Notes: generated from the letters alone by a model not told the origin. Shown: positions 1 through 7,473, counted from the first letter of the stretch. The stretch: 37,876 nucleotides of DNA from Nostoc favosum CHAB5714 (GCF_020829495.1 NZ_JAIVFQ010000067.1:1-37876), one strand, 5' to 3'. Numbers and translations: made by a program.

Positions 1-60
1 TTCGTCATACATCCGAAATTTGTTTTTGCTTATGCAAAAAATCAATTCCAGATGCAATCC

Positions 61-552
61 TCATCCCCCGCTCCCTATCCCCACCTTATGAGTACATTGA
101 AGGTGGGGACTTCCGCGACACGTTAAAGTCAAAGCACGATTGATAATTTCTTCTTGGTTAACCAGCTTTTCTAATTCTTGAACTTCATAACGACCTTCTT
201 CTACTTCTAAGGAAGCCTCATCAACGGCATTTAAATAGGCTTCTGCTAAGGTTTCTAACAATTCTTCTGGCGTGAGATAATAACCCCCCACTTTACGCCG
301 CTTATTTTCCCGTTGAATTTCCCGAACCGAATTCCGAATTGAGACTTCCCAAGAGCGAGTCGTGCGGTTTTCAGCTTGTTGTTTAATCAGATGCAACAGC
401 AAAATAACTGCATAGCTACGAATCGTCTTGATTATGTCATTTCGGCTCATTTCTGTTAATTCTTCAACTATAATCAATGCTCCTTGAACATCGCCTTTAA
501 CAAGCAAGTCTTTCAGGGTTAATAATTCTTCCATCATCAGCGCCTCAAACAT
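61..552 (-). CDS. DUF29-like cyanobacterial protein, 3' end probably altered
   Basis: A protein of about 163 residues that resembles the DUF29-type families found in many copies in Nostocales. The recognisable core includes SYAVILLLHLIKQQ, the RSW-x-SI motif and a following A-Y-x-x-A-x-x-x-A helix. It is rich in Glu and Leu, predicted all-helical and cytoplasmic, and its function is unknown. ATG at 552 is chosen over the TTG at 558 because AGAAG lies about 7 bases upstream and homologues begin near MFEAL. The last 20 or so residues are Gly/Cys/His-rich, unlike the acidic helical body, and coincide with the hairpin at 76-109. The natural C-terminus therefore probably ended near residue 143 and has been replaced by element sequence. 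Confidence 0.55.
   Translation of the reverse strand: MFEALMMEELLTLKDLLVKGDVQGALIIVEELTEMSRNDIIKTIRSYAVILLLHLIKQQAENRTTRSWEVSIRNSVREIQRENKRRKVGGYYLTPEELLETLAEAYLNAVDEASLEVEEGRYEVQELEKLVNQEEIINRALTLTCRGSPHLQCTHKVGIGSGG
76..109. repeat. Palindromic hairpin, possible end of an insertion element
   Basis: TCCCCACCTT (78-87) and AAGGTGGGGA (100-109) are perfect inverted copies around a 12-base loop. The hairpin lies in the last codons of the minus-strand DUF29-like ORF and is followed, in minus-strand sense, by another G-rich run. Subterminal hairpins of this kind mark the ends of IS200/IS605-type elements, but nothing further can be seen because the window starts at base 1. It could equally be a simple dispersed palindrome. 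Confidence 0.4.
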
Positions 553-617
553 CGGCAACTTCTATTGTGGCTTATGACGGTTCTAGTACAGATAAGATAA
601 GCTAATGCGTTTAATCT

Positions 618-706
618 GGCGATCGCATTCCTTTTATAGGAATTTTGAAAATCTTCGTGAATTCTGACTTTTTCCGTTAAGTCTCTCTAGCGATCGCATT
701 CCTTAG
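618..706. repeat. Direct repeat carrying HIP1 octamers in the 553-794 spacer
   Basis: The string GCGATCGCATTCCTT occurs twice, near 618 and near 691, about 73 bases apart. Each copy begins with the HIP1 octamer. The intervening sequence is AT-rich and has no ORF. Nothing else recognisable is in this spacer apart from a short A/T-rich stretch before the gene at 795. Confidence 0.6.
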
Positions 707-794
707 CCAGTCTCATTTAACTATCCAGCTTACAATAAACGTTAGAGGACTTTTTCTTTCCTAACCAGTGGTTTAAGACTACGGAAGATTTATT

Positions 795-1070
795 ATGCCA
801 TTACGACAACCTCGTTACAGCAAAGAAGAATTTGCTCGTCGCGGTGATGAGATATATGACTTTCAAGTGCGCCCACAAGTCGAAGCAAATAATTATGGCA
901 AGATTGTAGCGATCGACATCGAGACAGGTGGCTGGGAAATGGATACTGATGAAATGAATGCCTCGAAGCGTCTTGAAACTCGCTACCCAGATGCACAAAT
1001 CTGGTTTGTGCGTGTTGGCTCTCGCTATGTCCGTCGGTTCGGGGCTGGTCGCATCCACAAAACAAAATGA
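795..1070 (+). CDS. Small cyanobacterial protein paired with a clan AA protease-like gene
   Basis: A 91-residue basic protein beginning MPLRQPRYSKEEF. It contains the conserved blocks RRGDEIY, GKIVAIDIETG, ASKRL and PDAQIWFVRVG, which mark a small family widespread in cyanobacteria. Homologues usually sit directly upstream of a retropepsin-like (clan AA) aspartic protease gene, as here: the stop codon overlaps the next start in ATGA. The arrangement looks like a two-gene module, possibly toxin-antitoxin-like, but no function is established and I do not assign one. The partner gene is broken by a frameshift, so this gene may now be an orphan. Confidence 0.7.
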   Translation: MPLRQPRYSKEEFARRGDEIYDFQVRPQVEANNYGKIVAIDIETGGWEMDTDEMNASKRLETRYPDAQIWFVRVGSRYVRRFGAGRIHKTK

Positions 1071-1434
1071 TTATTGGAAGTGTGAATGCTGACTACGAGC
1101 CAATTATCCTTCTACGTATTTGTGGTGCTGATGCTAAAGTACATGAGCAAACCGCCATTGTTGATACAGGTTTTAATGGCTGGTTATCCCTACCGCCCGA
1201 TTTCATTGCTGATTAGAGCTACCCTGGAAAAGGCGAGGACGAGCAATTCTGGGAGATGGTAGTGAATGTGTGTTTGATGTCTATGAAGCTATTGTTGTCT
1301 GGGATGAGCAATTACTAACCATTCCGATTGATGAAGCTGAGTCAGATCCACTTGTCGGTATGTCACTGATGGAAGGTTACAGATTAACGGTAGAAGCAAT
1401 CGAAGGCGGTCTTGTAAAACTTGAGAAATTGTGA
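1067..1434 (+). pseudogene. Retropepsin-like (clan AA) aspartic protease, frameshifted
   Basis: Frame 1 from ATG 1067 reads MIIGSVNADYEPIILLRICG and reaches the catalytic-type motif IVDTGFNGWLSLPP before a TAG at 1214-1216. Adding one base after GAT at 1211-1213 restores the family sequence: IADLELPWKRRG, then AILGDGS, FDVYEA, DPLVGMSLMEGY and a stop at 1432-1434. The full product would be about 122 residues, the usual length for these small single-domain proteases. The start overlaps the upstream stop (ATGA), so the two genes are translationally coupled. A single missing T explains the damage, so either the gene decayed recently or the assembly has an error. Confidence 0.75.
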
Positions 1435-1515
1435 GCAGTCCAATGAGTAAATAAGCGATTGGGAGCGATCGCTACTTAATGTATTATTCTTTGGAAATAC
1501 ACAACATTAAGATAA

Positions 1516-1851
1516 TTAAGATACAGCAAAATCCGTGTATTGCCGTAGTTCAACTGGATGGAAACCCAAGACAATATCTTCGCGCAAAATACCCGCTTCT
1601 AATAATGCCTCCGCTACTGGCTGGGAAGTACCATCATATTGAATCCACACTTTATCATTAATAATATCTATATGTACCACCGAACCATGTACGCGGCGCA
1701 CTCCATCCCAACCCACATGTAACACTTCGTAGTGGTCTCGTTCGGAGTCAATAACAGCTTCTGTCTCTATTTGACCGTTAGCAGGCTTGTGACTAGCATA
1801 GTCAAATATCAACTGACGAATAATTTCACGATATCGAGCTAGCTTATCCAT
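1516..1851 (-). CDS. xisI: XisI family protein
   Basis: A 111-residue protein starting MDKLARYREIIRQLI, with HYEVLHVGWDGVRRVHG, KVWIQYDGTS and a C-terminal DIVLGFHP. These are hallmarks of XisI, named as an fdxN-element excision controlling factor in Anabaena. Most cyanobacterial copies are not next to the fdxN element, and their role is unclear. The gene overlaps the 3' end of xisH by 13 bases on the same strand, which is the normal coupled arrangement. The reading frame is intact although its partner is broken. No nif or fdxN sequence is present in this window. Confidence 0.85.
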   Translation of the reverse strand: MDKLARYREIIRQLIFDYASHKPANGQIETEAVIDSERDHYEVLHVGWDGVRRVHGSVVHIDIINDKVWIQYDGTSQPVAEALLEAGILREDIVLGFHPVELRQYTDFAVS

Positions 1852-2260
1852 CTGATAATCCTTTCTAGTTGCTCGTCAAAGACAATCAGGTTTATTCCTA
1901 TACTATTAAGAATTAGCTGACCAAAGCGTTCGGAAAATATACCTTCATAGACTCGCTTGGGAACTGCTAAATAAAGTTGGCGTTTTGGTTGTAGTTCTTT
2001 TAGCACGCTGCGATAAACTTCATACTGTCCTACAGCATCAGTGAGAGGTCATTCACTGGAGAAGGACTCAGAAAACTTTTGATTTCAACAGCTATTTTTT
2101 GATTATCCCTCTCAGCAGCAATGGTAACTCTTTCTGCTCCAATATCTACGTAAAGTTCTCTACCCCCGTATGCGAGGTATAATGGATCGTTGGTTATTGT
2201 CCAACCATCTGCTGTCAGTGCTTTAATAACTGCGGCATGATAGATATCTCTAGCAGGCAT
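1839..2260 (-). pseudogene. xisH: XisH family protein, single-base frameshift
   Basis: From ATG 2260 the frame reads MPARDIYHAAVIKAL, then DGWTITNDPL, LYVDIGAE and KIAVEIKSF, which is classic XisH, a restriction-endonuclease-like fold family with an ExK motif. It then runs off-frame after PVNDL to a stop near 2030. In the next frame the family sequence continues as DAVGQYEVYRSVLKE, RQLYLAVP, YEGIFSERFGQ and INLIVFDEQLERI, ending at 1839-1841 inside the start of xisI. The span is 422 bases, one short of the 423 needed for a normal 140-residue XisH. One deleted base therefore accounts for the disruption near 2038-2046. Confidence 0.8.
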
Positions 2261-2382
2261 TAGTCGAAGATAGCTTCAAAAACACAGCTTTAATCTAGCA
2301 AAATTATTTTAGAGAGGCGTGATATTGCCCTTTGGCGGCGAAAACTTGGATAAAGTCCTTGTCAACGCCTGGTAGAGTTTAT

Positions 2383-2428
2383 AAAAAAGCGATCGCTCTT
2401 TCCCAACACAGACAAAAGTGCGATCGCT
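2383..2428 (-). terminator. HIP1-based intrinsic terminator of apcF
   Basis: In minus-strand sense, AGCGATCGC (2428-2420) and GCGATCGCT (2396-2388 region) pair as a stem around a loop of about 23 bases. A further CTTT/AAAG pairing extends the stem, and a run of six T follows (2388-2383). It lies about 26 bases beyond the apcF stop. Both stem arms contain a HIP1 octamer. Confidence 0.7.
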
Positions 2429-2453
2429 ATATTTTATACTTGTTCTTGAATAA

Positions 2454-2963
2454 CTAAATATCCTCTTCGCTCAACTCGCGTGTGATGTGATCAAATGGTT
2501 CATCCACAAAAGCAGTATTACCCACACCTGCTGCTGCTACTTGTTCCTTAATCAGATCCTTGAGAATCTGGATACCACGAACTGTAGGGCCAATAGGCAC
2601 TCCTAAAGAATTGTAAGTTTCCCGTAGTCCTTGTAGCACACGCTCATCCAATACATTCGTGTTTCCAGCAACCAGCGCATAGGTGGCATAGCGCAGATAG
2701 TAGTCCATATCCCGCAGACAAGCTGCATAACGACGAGTTGTATAGGCATTTCCACCGGGACGAATCAATTCTGGCAATTCTTCAAATAACTGCAAACCAG
2801 CTTGCTTGACAAGTGCAGCTGCATTAGAGTTTATCGCCGCCGCCGCTTGTACTCGTGCTGTACCACTGTCAAAGTAAGACTTCAGGCTATCGATCGCATT
2901 TCGGTCAAAATACCGACCAGCTAAGTCATAATTCTTAATTAAACTTGTTACCGCATCGCGCAT
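2454..2963 (-). CDS. apcF: Allophycocyanin beta-18 subunit (phycobilisome core)
   Basis: A 169-residue phycobiliprotein beginning MRDAVTSLIKNYD. ApcF replaces one ApcB copy in the core trimer that also holds the core-membrane linker, and helps pass excitation energy toward photosystem II. Cys82 in YAACLRDMDYYLRYATYAL is the phycocyanobilin attachment site. Asn72 in RPGGNAYTTRRYA is the position that is methylated in beta-type subunits. ATG 2963 is chosen over the in-frame TTG at 2978 because GGGAG lies 9 bases upstream and the family length is 169. It is transcribed away from glnA, the same order as in Anabaena PCC 7120, and ends before a HIP1-stem terminator. Confidence 0.93.
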   Translation of the reverse strand: MRDAVTSLIKNYDLAGRYFDRNAIDSLKSYFDSGTARVQAAAAINSNAAALVKQAGLQLFEELPELIRPGGNAYTTRRYAACLRDMDYYLRYATYALVAGNTNVLDERVLQGLRETYNSLGVPIGPTVRGIQILKDLIKEQVAAAGVGNTAFVDEPFDHITRELSEEDI

Positions 2964-3181
2964 TCCTTCTTCTCCCAATCATTGCTATTTATGGTTTGAT
3001 ATTTATTTGGCTGCACTTATGCACCAGTAAATTTTTGTGCTATTAAAAATAGATTCGGCACAAAAACAATTTATCCACTATCTATGGATTCTATGCCAAA
3101 GTTGACCCCTATATGATGAACTTTCCAGTTTTGTACAGATGATCCCTGAAAGGTTAATATAACCTGATAATCCAGATATCT

Positions 3182-3224
3182 GTAACACAAACTACAAAAT
3201 CAGCTAATGTCTAGTATTTAAGAT
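3182..3224 (+). promoter_or_regulatory. NtcA-activated promoter of glnA
   Basis: GTA-N8-TAC at 3182-3195, flanked by T and A to give TGTA-N8-TACA, is followed 23 bases later by the -10-like TAAGAT (3219-3224). This is the canonical layout of a class II NtcA-activated promoter, with the site centred near -41 and a predicted start near 3230. The leader to the glnA ATG would be about 90 bases. The rest of the 2964-3320 spacer shows no ORF, and no glutamine-riboswitch core was recognised in the leader. Confidence 0.85.
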
Positions 3225-3320
3225 ATTTCTGGTGTGTCACGGCCTGATTGAGATCAGCAGGGTTAGGATGCAATGTAAGATTCTGGTTTACTTTAGGAAA
3301 TTGGTAGAGAAGGAGTAACA

Positions 3321-4745
3321 ATGACAACACCACAAGAACTCTTGAAGAAAATTCAAGATGAAAAAATTCAGCTCATTGATCTCAAATTCATCGATACAGT
3401 AGGGACTTGGCAGCATCTCACACTGTACCAGAACCAAATCGATGAGACTGCATTCACTGATGGCGTACCTTTTGACGGTTCCAGCATTCGGGGTTGGAAA
3501 GCGATCAACGAATCGGACATGACGATGGTACTCGACCCCAACACTGCTTGGATCGACCCATTCATGGATGTCCCAACGCTAAGTATAATTTGTAGTATTA
3601 AAGAACCCCGCACGGGTGAATGGTACAATCGTTGCCCACGCGTTATTGCCCAAAAAGCAATAGATTACCTGGTTTCTACTGGTCTTGGTGACACAGCTTT
3701 CTTTGGCCCTGAAGCTGAGTTCTTTATCTTTGATAGTGCTAGGTTTGCCCAAACCGCCAACGAAGGCTACTACTTCTTAGACTCCGAAGAAGGTGCTTGG
3801 AATTCCGGTAAAGTCGGTACAGATGAAAAACCCAACTTAGGTTACAAACCACGCTTCAAAGAAGGTTACTTCCCAGTCGCACCAACGGATTCTTTCCAAG
3901 ATATCCGTACAGAGATGCTGTTGACAATGGCAGAATTAGGTGTGCCCATTGAAAAGCATCACCATGAAGTTGCCACTGGTGGTCAGTGCGAACTAGGTTT
4001 CCGCTTTGGTAAATTAATCGAAGCGGCTGACTGGTTGATGATTTACAAATATGTCATCAAGAACGTTGCCAAGAAATACGGCAAAACTGTCACCTTCATG
4101 CCAAAACCGATTTTTGGCGATAACGGTTCGGGAATGCACTGTCACCAGTCCATCTGGAGAGACGGCCAACCTCTGTTTGCAGGTGATAAGTATGCCGGTT
4201 TGAGTGACATGGCATTGTACTACATTGGTGGTCTTCTCAGACACGCACCAGCGCTATTGGCAATTACTAACCCTAGTACCAACTCATACAAGCGCCTAGT
4301 ACCTGGTTATGAAGCACCAGTAAACTTAGCTTACTCCCAAGGTAACCGTTCTGCTTCTATCCGTATTCCTTTATCTGGCACTAACCCCAAAGCCAAGCGT
4401 TTAGAATTCCGTTGTCCAGATGCTACTTCTAACCCCTACTTGGCATTTGCTGCAATGCTTTGTGCTGGTATCGATGGCATCAAAAACCAAATCCATCCTG
4501 GTGAACCCTTAGATAAGAATATCTATGAACTCTCTCCAGAAGAACTGGCAAAGGTTCCTTCAACTCCAGGTTCTTTAGAACTGGCGTTGCAAGCACTAGA
4601 AAAAGATCACGCCTTCTTGACAGAATCAGGCGTATTCACGGAAGACTTTATCGAAAATTGGATTGATTACAAGCTAGGTAACGAAGTCAAGCAGTTGCAG
4701 CTGCGTCCTCATCCCTACGAGTTTTACCTCTATTACGATGCTTAA
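3321..4745 (+). CDS. glnA: Glutamine synthetase type I
   Basis: A 474-residue GSI that makes glutamine from glutamate, ammonia and ATP, the entry step of GS-GOGAT nitrogen assimilation in the cytoplasm. Visible motifs in order are FDGSSIRGW, GPEAEFFIFD, the metal-binding KHHHEVATGGQCELGF, GSGMHCHQSIW, ITNPSTNSYKRLVPGYEAP, NRSASIRIP and KRLEFRCPDATSNPYLAFAA. AGAAGGAG sits 5-6 bases before the ATG. In cyanobacteria this enzyme is controlled mainly by binding of small inactivating factors rather than adenylylation, and one such factor (gifA) is encoded just downstream in the opposite direction. Transcription starts from an NtcA promoter and ends at a strong intrinsic terminator. Confidence 0.98.
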   Translation: MTTPQELLKKIQDEKIQLIDLKFIDTVGTWQHLTLYQNQIDETAFTDGVPFDGSSIRGWKAINESDMTMVLDPNTAWIDPFMDVPTLSIICSIKEPRTGEWYNRCPRVIAQKAIDYLVSTGLGDTAFFGPEAEFFIFDSARFAQTANEGYYFLDSEEGAWNSGKVGTDEKPNLGYKPRFKEGYFPVAPTDSFQDIRTEMLLTMAELGVPIEKHHHEVATGGQCELGFRFGKLIEAADWLMIYKYVIKNVAKKYGKTVTFMPKPIFGDNGSGMHCHQSIWRDGQPLFAGDKYAGLSDMALYYIGGLLRHAPALLAITNPSTNSYKRLVPGYEAPVNLAYSQGNRSASIRIPLSGTNPKAKRLEFRCPDATSNPYLAFAAMLCAGIDGIKNQIHPGEPLDKNIYELSPEELAKVPSTPGSLELALQALEKDHAFLTESGVFTEDFIENWIDYKLGNEVKQLQLRPHPYEFYLYYDA

Positions 4746-4779
4746 TTAAGTACCGTATCTATCTAAGTATATAAGTTTT

Positions 4780-4810
4780 GCCACCCTGTACTCTAGGGTG
4801 GCTTTTTTTT
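4780..4810 (+). terminator. Intrinsic terminator of glnA
   Basis: GCCACCCT (4780-4787) pairs with AGGGTGGC (4795-4802) around a 7-base loop, followed by eight T (4803-4810). It lies 35 bases after the glnA stop and insulates glnA from the convergent gifA. Confidence 0.92.
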
Positions 4811-4866
4811 CCAGAGTTGTCAGTTGAGACATTCACTCAAAAAATCAACCTTAAAACTCTTGAAAC

Positions 4867-5067
4867 TTAGCTCATGGAAGCATGGCTAGGCCCATAAATC
4901 ATCCGAGTGTTGGCATCTACCTTCCCTTGAATCGGGTTCCAGTAGTGGGATGCTTCTTCAGGAAGACCAAGTTCTTGTGCAGCCCGCATCAGCATTGATT
5001 GTTGGCGATTCTTGACTTGCTGATGTTCACGCACCATTAACGCACGAGATTTATCTGCGATAGACAT
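4867..5067 (-). CDS. gifA: Glutamine synthetase inactivating factor IF7
   Basis: A 66-residue, highly charged, probably disordered protein that binds and inhibits glutamine synthetase when ammonium is plentiful. The core KNRQQSMLMRAAQELGLP and the following YWNPIQGKVD are typical of IF7. Two start codons compete, 5073 and 5067. The second gives Arg at positions 8, 21 and 28, which are the residues I recall as critical in Synechocystis IF7. It also puts GAGG about 9 bases upstream instead of 3, so 5067 is preferred. The gene is convergent with its target glnA, as in Anabaena PCC 7120, and its promoter has an NtcA site in repressor position. Confidence 0.92.
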   Translation of the reverse strand: MSIADKSRALMVREHQQVKNRQQSMLMRAAQELGLPEEASHYWNPIQGKVDANTRMIYGPSHASMS

Positions 5068-5122
5068 AACCATAGTCCTCTCTATTTTGTGAATATATAA
5101 TTTATTTGTTCCTCACAAGACT

Positions 5123-5153
5123 AATATAGCAAAAATTCTGTAACATAAGCTAC
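5123..5153 (-). promoter_or_regulatory. NtcA-repressed promoter of gifA
   Basis: On the minus strand GTA-N8-TAC (5153-5140) lies 11 bases upstream of TATATT (5128-5123), so the operator covers the -35 region. NtcA bound here should block transcription. This matches the known NtcA repression of gif genes and is opposite to the activator spacing at glnA. The rest of the 5154-5357 spacer is AT-rich with no other recognised site. Confidence 0.8.
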
Positions 5154-5357
5154 TTTTTACATAAATTTATATTTGCTTTTGCTGACAATATTAGGTATTT
5201 TTTCCCAAACCTGGAAAAATCTTCCCTAATCTACCTTTCATGGCTAAAATCATCTGGCTTCAGATTTGTCTCATCTGGGAGCCTTTACCTTTCCAACGCA
5301 GGTAATTTTTTCGTTACAATTATTTACATAGAAATAATCAAAACTTGAGCTACTTTT

Positions 5358-6416
5358 ATGCCTGAGAGTTTAACTAAGCTGACTTATCAAACCTTTCAGC
5401 AGAGCAAAAATTACTTTGGTCTGGCTCACAAAATATTAAGTTCACGGTTGAGGAACCTGGTGTATCCGACACTTGAACAAAAGACCAAACCCATCCCGAA
5501 TGAGCTTTTACTCAAACTTCAACAGAGATTGAATCAGTTGCTAGAAGCAGACTGGCAAGATACCCAAAAAGGTGTATACTCGGAAAGTTTATTGTTTGAC
5601 AACCCTTGGGATGACTTTTTCCGCTACTATCCGTTGGTATGGTTAGATTTCCCTCAAATGTGGGAGCGGGTTAAACAACAGAATTACCAAGATTTTTCGC
5701 CCGAAATTGACAAAGATGGTTATCCCAGCTACTACGTGCAGAACTTCCATCACCAAAGCAATGGCTACTTGAGTGACTTGTCAGCCAATTTATATGACTT
5801 ACAAGTAGAAATTCTTTTTGGTGGGGCAGCTGATGCGATGCGGCGGCGGATTCTCGCTCCTCTTAAGCAAGGGCTGAAAGCAATTGATTCGGTTGCACCA
5901 CGGCAAGCCCGTATTTTGGATGTAGCTTGTGGAACTGGGCGAACTCTAAAGTTGATTCGGGCAGCCTTGCCTCAAGCATCTCTGTTTGGCACGGATTTGT
6001 CACCAGCTTATTTGCGTAAAGCAAATGAACTATTATCCCAAATTCCAGGAGAACTGCCGCAACTTTTACAAGCCAATGCCGAAGAGTTACCCTATGTAGA
6101 TAACTATTTTCATGCTGTAACTTCTGTTTTTCTCTTCCATGAGTTACCAGCAACTGTACGTCAGACAGTCATTGAGCAATGCTTCCGGGTAACAAAACCA
6201 GGAGGAGTCTTTATTATCTGTGACTCAATTCAGTTGAGTGATTCACCTGAGTTGGAATATATGATGGATTTTTTCCCTGAAACTTTCCATGAACCCTATT
6301 ACAAGCATTACACCACTGATAACCTGCTAGAACGTTTACAGAGAGTAGGCTTTGAGAATATTGAGATGCAAGTCCATTTTATGAGCAAGTATTTCATTGC
6401 TCATAAGCCAGCTTGA
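5358..6416 (+). CDS. Class I SAM-dependent methyltransferase
   Basis: A 352-residue protein. The C-terminal half is a Rossmann-fold methyltransferase of the UbiE/type 11 kind: motif I ILDVACGTGRT (about residues 185-195), the acidic residue of FGTDLSPAYL, NAEELPYVDNYFHAVTSVF, and RVTKPGGVFIICD. The first 150 or so residues are a cyanobacterial extension rich in aromatic residues (NPWDDFFRYYPLVWLDFPQMWERV) with no recognised domain. The substrate cannot be told from sequence. It stands alone between gifA and patX. The ATG at 5358 has no clear Shine-Dalgarno sequence. Confidence 0.8.
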   Translation: MPESLTKLTYQTFQQSKNYFGLAHKILSSRLRNLVYPTLEQKTKPIPNELLLKLQQRLNQLLEADWQDTQKGVYSESLLFDNPWDDFFRYYPLVWLDFPQMWERVKQQNYQDFSPEIDKDGYPSYYVQNFHHQSNGYLSDLSANLYDLQVEILFGGAADAMRRRILAPLKQGLKAIDSVAPRQARILDVACGTGRTLKLIRAALPQASLFGTDLSPAYLRKANELLSQIPGELPQLLQANAEELPYVDNYFHAVTSVFLFHELPATVRQTVIEQCFRVTKPGGVFIICDSIQLSDSPELEYMMDFFPETFHEPYYKHYTTDNLLERLQRVGFENIEMQVHFMSKYFIAHKPA

Positions 6417-6462
6417 GATAAAACCTTCTCATTCCCTTTTCTTTAAATAAACTTTACCTTAA

Positions 6463-6494
6463 AAGGGCAAATGCAAAATTTTGCATCTGCCCTT
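6463..6494. terminator. Hairpin after the methyltransferase gene
   Basis: AAGGGCA (6463-6469) pairs with TGCCCTT (6488-6494), and the inside is the perfect palindrome ATGCAAAATTTTGCAT. It lies about 45 bases after the stop. There is no T run, so a role in transcript end formation is likely but not certain. From here to 7156 I see no supported gene. The stretch is AT-rich, with short G/A-rich patches at 6590-6600 and a doubtful 33-codon ORF at 6676-6777. Confidence 0.45.
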
Positions 6495-7156
6495 GGGTGT
6501 AGAATAATTGAAGAGAACTAAGAGGAGCTAGCAGATCCTTCTTAATATTTATTTCGTCGGCAGCCATCTGCAAGAAGAAGGAACCAGGGGCAAGAGTAAG
6601 TCGAATAGTAAGATTCGCTGCCAAGTGCAATAAACCTATATTACTTGTGCGAATCTATGCTCTAGATAAGCTCAGATGCAGCGCAAGAAATTTTATGCTT
6701 CGGCAAAGCACGCCAAAAAACGCCAAAGCGAAGATCAATTATTTCCTGATGTAGATAGCCAGCTACTCAATATATGAGAAAACCTATTTGGGAAGAAAGT
6801 GAAGTTGCCTTAAGACTGTTTTTTTAACAAGCAAAATGTCTGAATTAGATGTGCTTTAGATTAACTGATAGCCTATCTATTTCTAAAACAGTTGAGGATT
6901 GAGACGCAAAGCTTCCCACCGAATATGAGCAACAGTTGTGTAACTTTTGAGAAGTTGGTGATGCTGTTGAGCAAAGCACTTAATTTAATTTGCGTTTTGA
7001 TCGCTAGGATTGACGCCAACTATATATACAAAGCTTGCAGTTGAAATACTAAGCAATCGCTGAAGATTTTCGTGTGTCAACTGTATATATCTGCCAGAAA
7101 AGCTGTGTAAACGATGTTAGCACAACACTGTGTTTTCTGGTACTTTGTTTCCTTTG

Positions 7157-7189
7157 AAAAAAAAGGTATTAACCTACGGTAGTTAAACC
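7157..7189 (-). terminator. Intrinsic terminator overlapping the patX stop codon
   Basis: In minus-strand sense, GGTTTAACTAC (7189-7179) pairs with GTAGGTTAATACC (7177-7165) with two single-base bulges, followed by eight T (7164-7157). The stem includes the patX stop codon (7185-7183), so the mRNA would end almost immediately after translation stops, leaving virtually no 3' UTR. Confidence 0.65.
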
Positions 7190-7410
7190 ACAACATAGGT
7201 ATTTCCGGATTTTTGCGTCACTTCTCTACGCCCACTACCGCGATGACGTGGCGCATCATCTGAAGCTTGTTCAGATGCCGCCGAGAGCCACTGTTCCGAA
7301 GCAGGCGTGGAAGGCAGCCCATAGGATAAGTGATTGACCATTGCTTGGCAGTTAGAAGCTAAGGGGCCGAACATCAGACTTGAGACTAAAAGAGAAATGG
7401 CAGCACGCAT
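7183..7410 (-). CDS. patX: PatX heterocyst-patterning peptide precursor (RGSGR)
   Basis: A 75-residue precursor. Residues 1-23 form a secretion signal (hydrophobic AISLLVSSLMFGPLA, then NCQA). Residues 57-61 are RGSGR, inside the block HRGSGRRE. PatX proteins are defined by a signal peptide plus a near-C-terminal HRGTGR or HRGSGR-type motif, and are thought to give a diffusible peptide that inhibits the differentiation regulator HetR, alongside PatS and HetN. Here the pentapeptide is identical to that of PatS, not the RGTGR form I recall for Anabaena PCC 7120. The single-gene unit has a TCCGGA promoter motif and its own terminator. It lies a few genes from glnA-gifA, which agrees with my recollection of patX as asl2332 in PCC 7120. 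Confidence 0.88.
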   Translation of the reverse strand: MRAAISLLVSSLMFGPLASNCQAMVNHLSYGLPSTPASEQWLSAASEQASDDAPRHRGSGRREVTQKSGNTYVVV

Positions 7411-7445
7411 AGCAGATGTCTATTTTGGAACTCTCCACTTCACTG

Positions 7446-7473
7446 ATACTTAGCTTTTTGATTAATATCCGGA
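7446..7473 (-). promoter_or_regulatory. DIF1-type promoter motif of patX
   Basis: The palindrome TCCGGA lies at 7473-7468, with a -10-like TAAGTAT at 7452-7446, 15 bases downstream. TCCGGA in the -35 region is the DIF1 motif of promoters switched on early in differentiating cells of Anabaena, and is reported upstream of patX genes. The predicted leader to the ATG at 7410 is short, about 30 bases. Only sequence match and position support this; no start site is known here. Confidence 0.65.

Noticed and set aside
1479..1661. 60-residue plus-strand ORF
   Set aside because: It is antisense to xisI and has no independent support.
1516..2260. Evidence for a nearby fdxN element or nif region
   Set aside because: xisH/xisI pairs are scattered through these genomes. 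No fdxN, nif or xisF sequence is in the window.
3225..3320. Glutamine riboswitch in the glnA leader
   Set aside because: I could not find the conserved core of the glnA RNA motif, and NtcA control explains the leader.
6676..6777. 33-codon ORF (MQRKKFYASAKHAKKRQ, basic start and acidic tail)
   Set aside because: No ribosome-binding site, no recognised family, and the length is easily reached by chance in a 700-base AT-rich spacer.
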